DNA from: Sphingomonadaceae bacterium
Lineage (GTDB): Bacteria; Pseudomonadota; Alphaproteobacteria; Sphingomonadales; Sphingomonadaceae
NCBI GenBank assembly: GCA_009923795.1
Contig: RFSU01000113.1
Span: 1-7,740 of the forward strand
Length of the DNA stretch: 7,740 nucleotides
Direction: 5' to 3'
This document shows, piece after piece, positions 6,660 through 7,740 of the stretch. The translations under genes were made by a program, and so were the position numbers. The notes under the pieces are model-generated. The model was not told where the DNA came from. It did not search any database and was given only the letters and a program-made list of their open reading frames with translations. The number at the start of each line of letters is the position of its first letter. The first letter of the stretch is position 1.

Positions 6660-7740
6660 CTAGATCGAAGGATCGCCCGCGTCGAGCCTTACCAGATGGG
6701 CTGCCGCACTGGCCGTAAGCGCACGGCGGCGATCCTCATCCATTTTGTCCCAAGAGCGATAGGCCGTGGCAAGGCGCACATTTTTTCCGAGCGATGGCCG
6801 GTTGCGATCCAGAAAATCCCAATAGAGCGCATTCATAGGGCAGGCCTTTGGCCCTGTTTTCTGGCGCACGTCATAAGCGCAAGACCCGCAATAATCCGAC
6901 ATGCGGTCCACATAGGCGCCAGAGGCCACATAGGGTTTGGACGCCAATAGGCCGCCATCTGCAAATTGGCTCATCCCCAGCGTATTGGGTGTCTCCACCC
7001 ATTCAAAGGCATCGAGATAGACCGCCAAATACCAAAGATGCACCTCATGCGGATCGATGCCGGTGAGCAGCGCATAATTGCCGGTGATCATCAGCCGCTG
7101 GATATGATGCGCATAACCTATGTTAAGCGTCTGGCCGATGGCTTGCGACAGGCAGTGCATCTGCGTGTCGCCCGTCCAGTAAAAATCGGGCAGCGGGCGC
7201 GTCGCCCCCAGCGCATTGCGTGTCGCATAATCTGGCCCGGCCCAATTATAAATGCCGCGCACATATTCGCGCCAGCCAATGATCTGACGGATAAAGCCTT
7301 CGGCCGAGTTAACCGGCACCCGCCCCGCTTTCCATTCGGCCTCAACGGCCCGGCACAGATCAAGCGGATCGAGCAGCCCGACATTCAAATAGGGCGATAG
7401 GAAAGAATGCCAGAGCAAGGGCTCCCCTGTCAGCATCGCGTCTTGATAATCCCCAAAATTGGGGAGGGCCTGCGCCAAGAACCGCGCTTGTTCCGCCAGC
7501 GCGCCTTCATGCGTCACGGCAAGATCAAATCCCTCAAGCCGACCCGGATGATCGGGAAAGCGCGCCGCGACCAAAGAGAAAACTTCGGCGGTGATGGCAT
7601 CTGGCTCTGTGCCCTGTCGGCGCGGAATGAAAAGGCGCGCTTCCGCCGGCTTGCGATTTTGCGCGTCATAATTCCACACGCCGCCTGCGGGTTGATCCCC
7701 CTCCATCAACAAGCCCGTCATGCGCCGCATCTCACGATAG
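6660..7740 (-). CDS. Iron-sulfur (6-4) photolyase/cryptochrome, PhrB/CryB type (5' end cut)
   Basis: The C-terminal part of an FeS-BCP family photolyase: the frame stays open to the window edge (YRE precedes the Met at 7728-7730), so that Met is internal. Counting it as 1, the four likely [4Fe-4S] ligands are Cys193, Cys281, Cys284 and Cys297 (YCGSCAYDV and KACPMNALYW). All four sit at a constant offset of 157 from the ligands I recall for Agrobacterium PhrB (350, 438, 441, 454). By the same offset the active-site YAHHIQRLM histidines (208, 209) match His365/366, and Trp185, Trp233 and Tyr234 match its electron-transfer residues. About 155 N-terminal residues, with the antenna-chromophore domain, lie outside the window. 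The likely role is light-driven FAD-dependent repair of (6-4) photoproducts, though a cryptochrome-like regulatory role cannot be excluded. It ends in TAG, 30 bases before sseA. Confidence 0.95.
   Translation of the reverse strand, partial: YREMRRMTGLLMEGDQPAGGVWNYDAQNRKPAEARLFIPRRQGTEPDAITAEVFSLVAARFPDHPGRLEGFDLAVTHEGALAEQARFLAQALPNFGDYQDAMLTGEPLLWHSFLSPYLNVGLLDPLDLCRAVEAEWKAGRVPVNSAEGFIRQIIGWREYVRGIYNWAGPDYATRNALGATRPLPDFYWTGDTQMHCLSQAIGQTLNIGYAHHIQRLMITGNYALLTGIDPHEVHLWYLAVYLDAFEWVETPNTLGMSQFADGGLLASKPYVASGAYVDRMSDYCGSCAYDVRQKTGPKACPMNALYWDFLDRNRPSLGKNVRLATAYRSWDKMDEDRRRALTASAAAHLVRLDAGDPSI

Noticed and set aside
5763..6660. CCTAGG-centred palindromes on both sides of sseA (CCCTAGGG at 5763-5770, GCCTAGGC at 6653-6660)
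   Set aside because: Such short palindromes differ in flanking bases, form no useful hairpin and fall where CTAG is less constrained; chance is the simplest explanation.
5877..6950. A 357-codon plus-strand open frame opposite sseA and the photolyase 3' end
   Set aside because: It spans two real minus-strand genes and their junction, with no motif of its own. Long antisense frames are common at this GC content.

Overview
The window reads as an ordinary chromosomal segment of an alphaproteobacterium. Sphingomonadales is my best guess, from gene content and the GC-rich but not extreme composition; this is inference, with no marker gene to fix it. All nine genes lie on the minus strand, so transcription runs from high to low coordinates. 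Both ends of the window cut a gene. I saw no mobile element, tRNA, rRNA, CRISPR array or phage signature, and no gap longer than about 165 bases.

In transcription order, 7740 to 5716 holds the C-terminal two thirds of an iron-sulfur bacterial (6-4) photolyase (PhrB/CryB type), then sseA (3-mercaptopyruvate sulfurtransferase) 30 bases on. 5715 to 4498 holds metC (cystathionine beta-lyase). These three may share a transcript. sseA and metC both belong to sulfur amino acid metabolism.

4423 to 1814 is a tightly packed cassette: lemA (a LemA-family lipoprotein), a secreted and membrane-anchored TPM-domain protein with a glycine-rich tail, a second membrane TPM-domain protein, and an ADP-ribose-pyrophosphatase-like NUDIX hydrolase. 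Its members are 14 nt apart or overlap (TGATG, GTGA). A candidate sigma70-type promoter with a run of seven C in its spacer precedes lemA. A perfect 19-base palindrome sits on the NUDIX stop codon.

1698 to 1 is the nitrogen-sensing unit. A consensus-perfect sigma54 (-24/-12) promoter precedes glnK (PII protein with the uridylylatable Tyr51), and amtB (ammonium channel, cut at the window edge) follows 17 bases later. GlnK plugs AmtB under nitrogen sufficiency, and the sigma54 site implies NtrC-type induction under nitrogen limitation.

I found no clearly new system. The items most worth a second look are the sigma54 site, the coupled lemA-TPM-TPM-NUDIX cassette, and the homopolymer inside the lemA promoter spacer.
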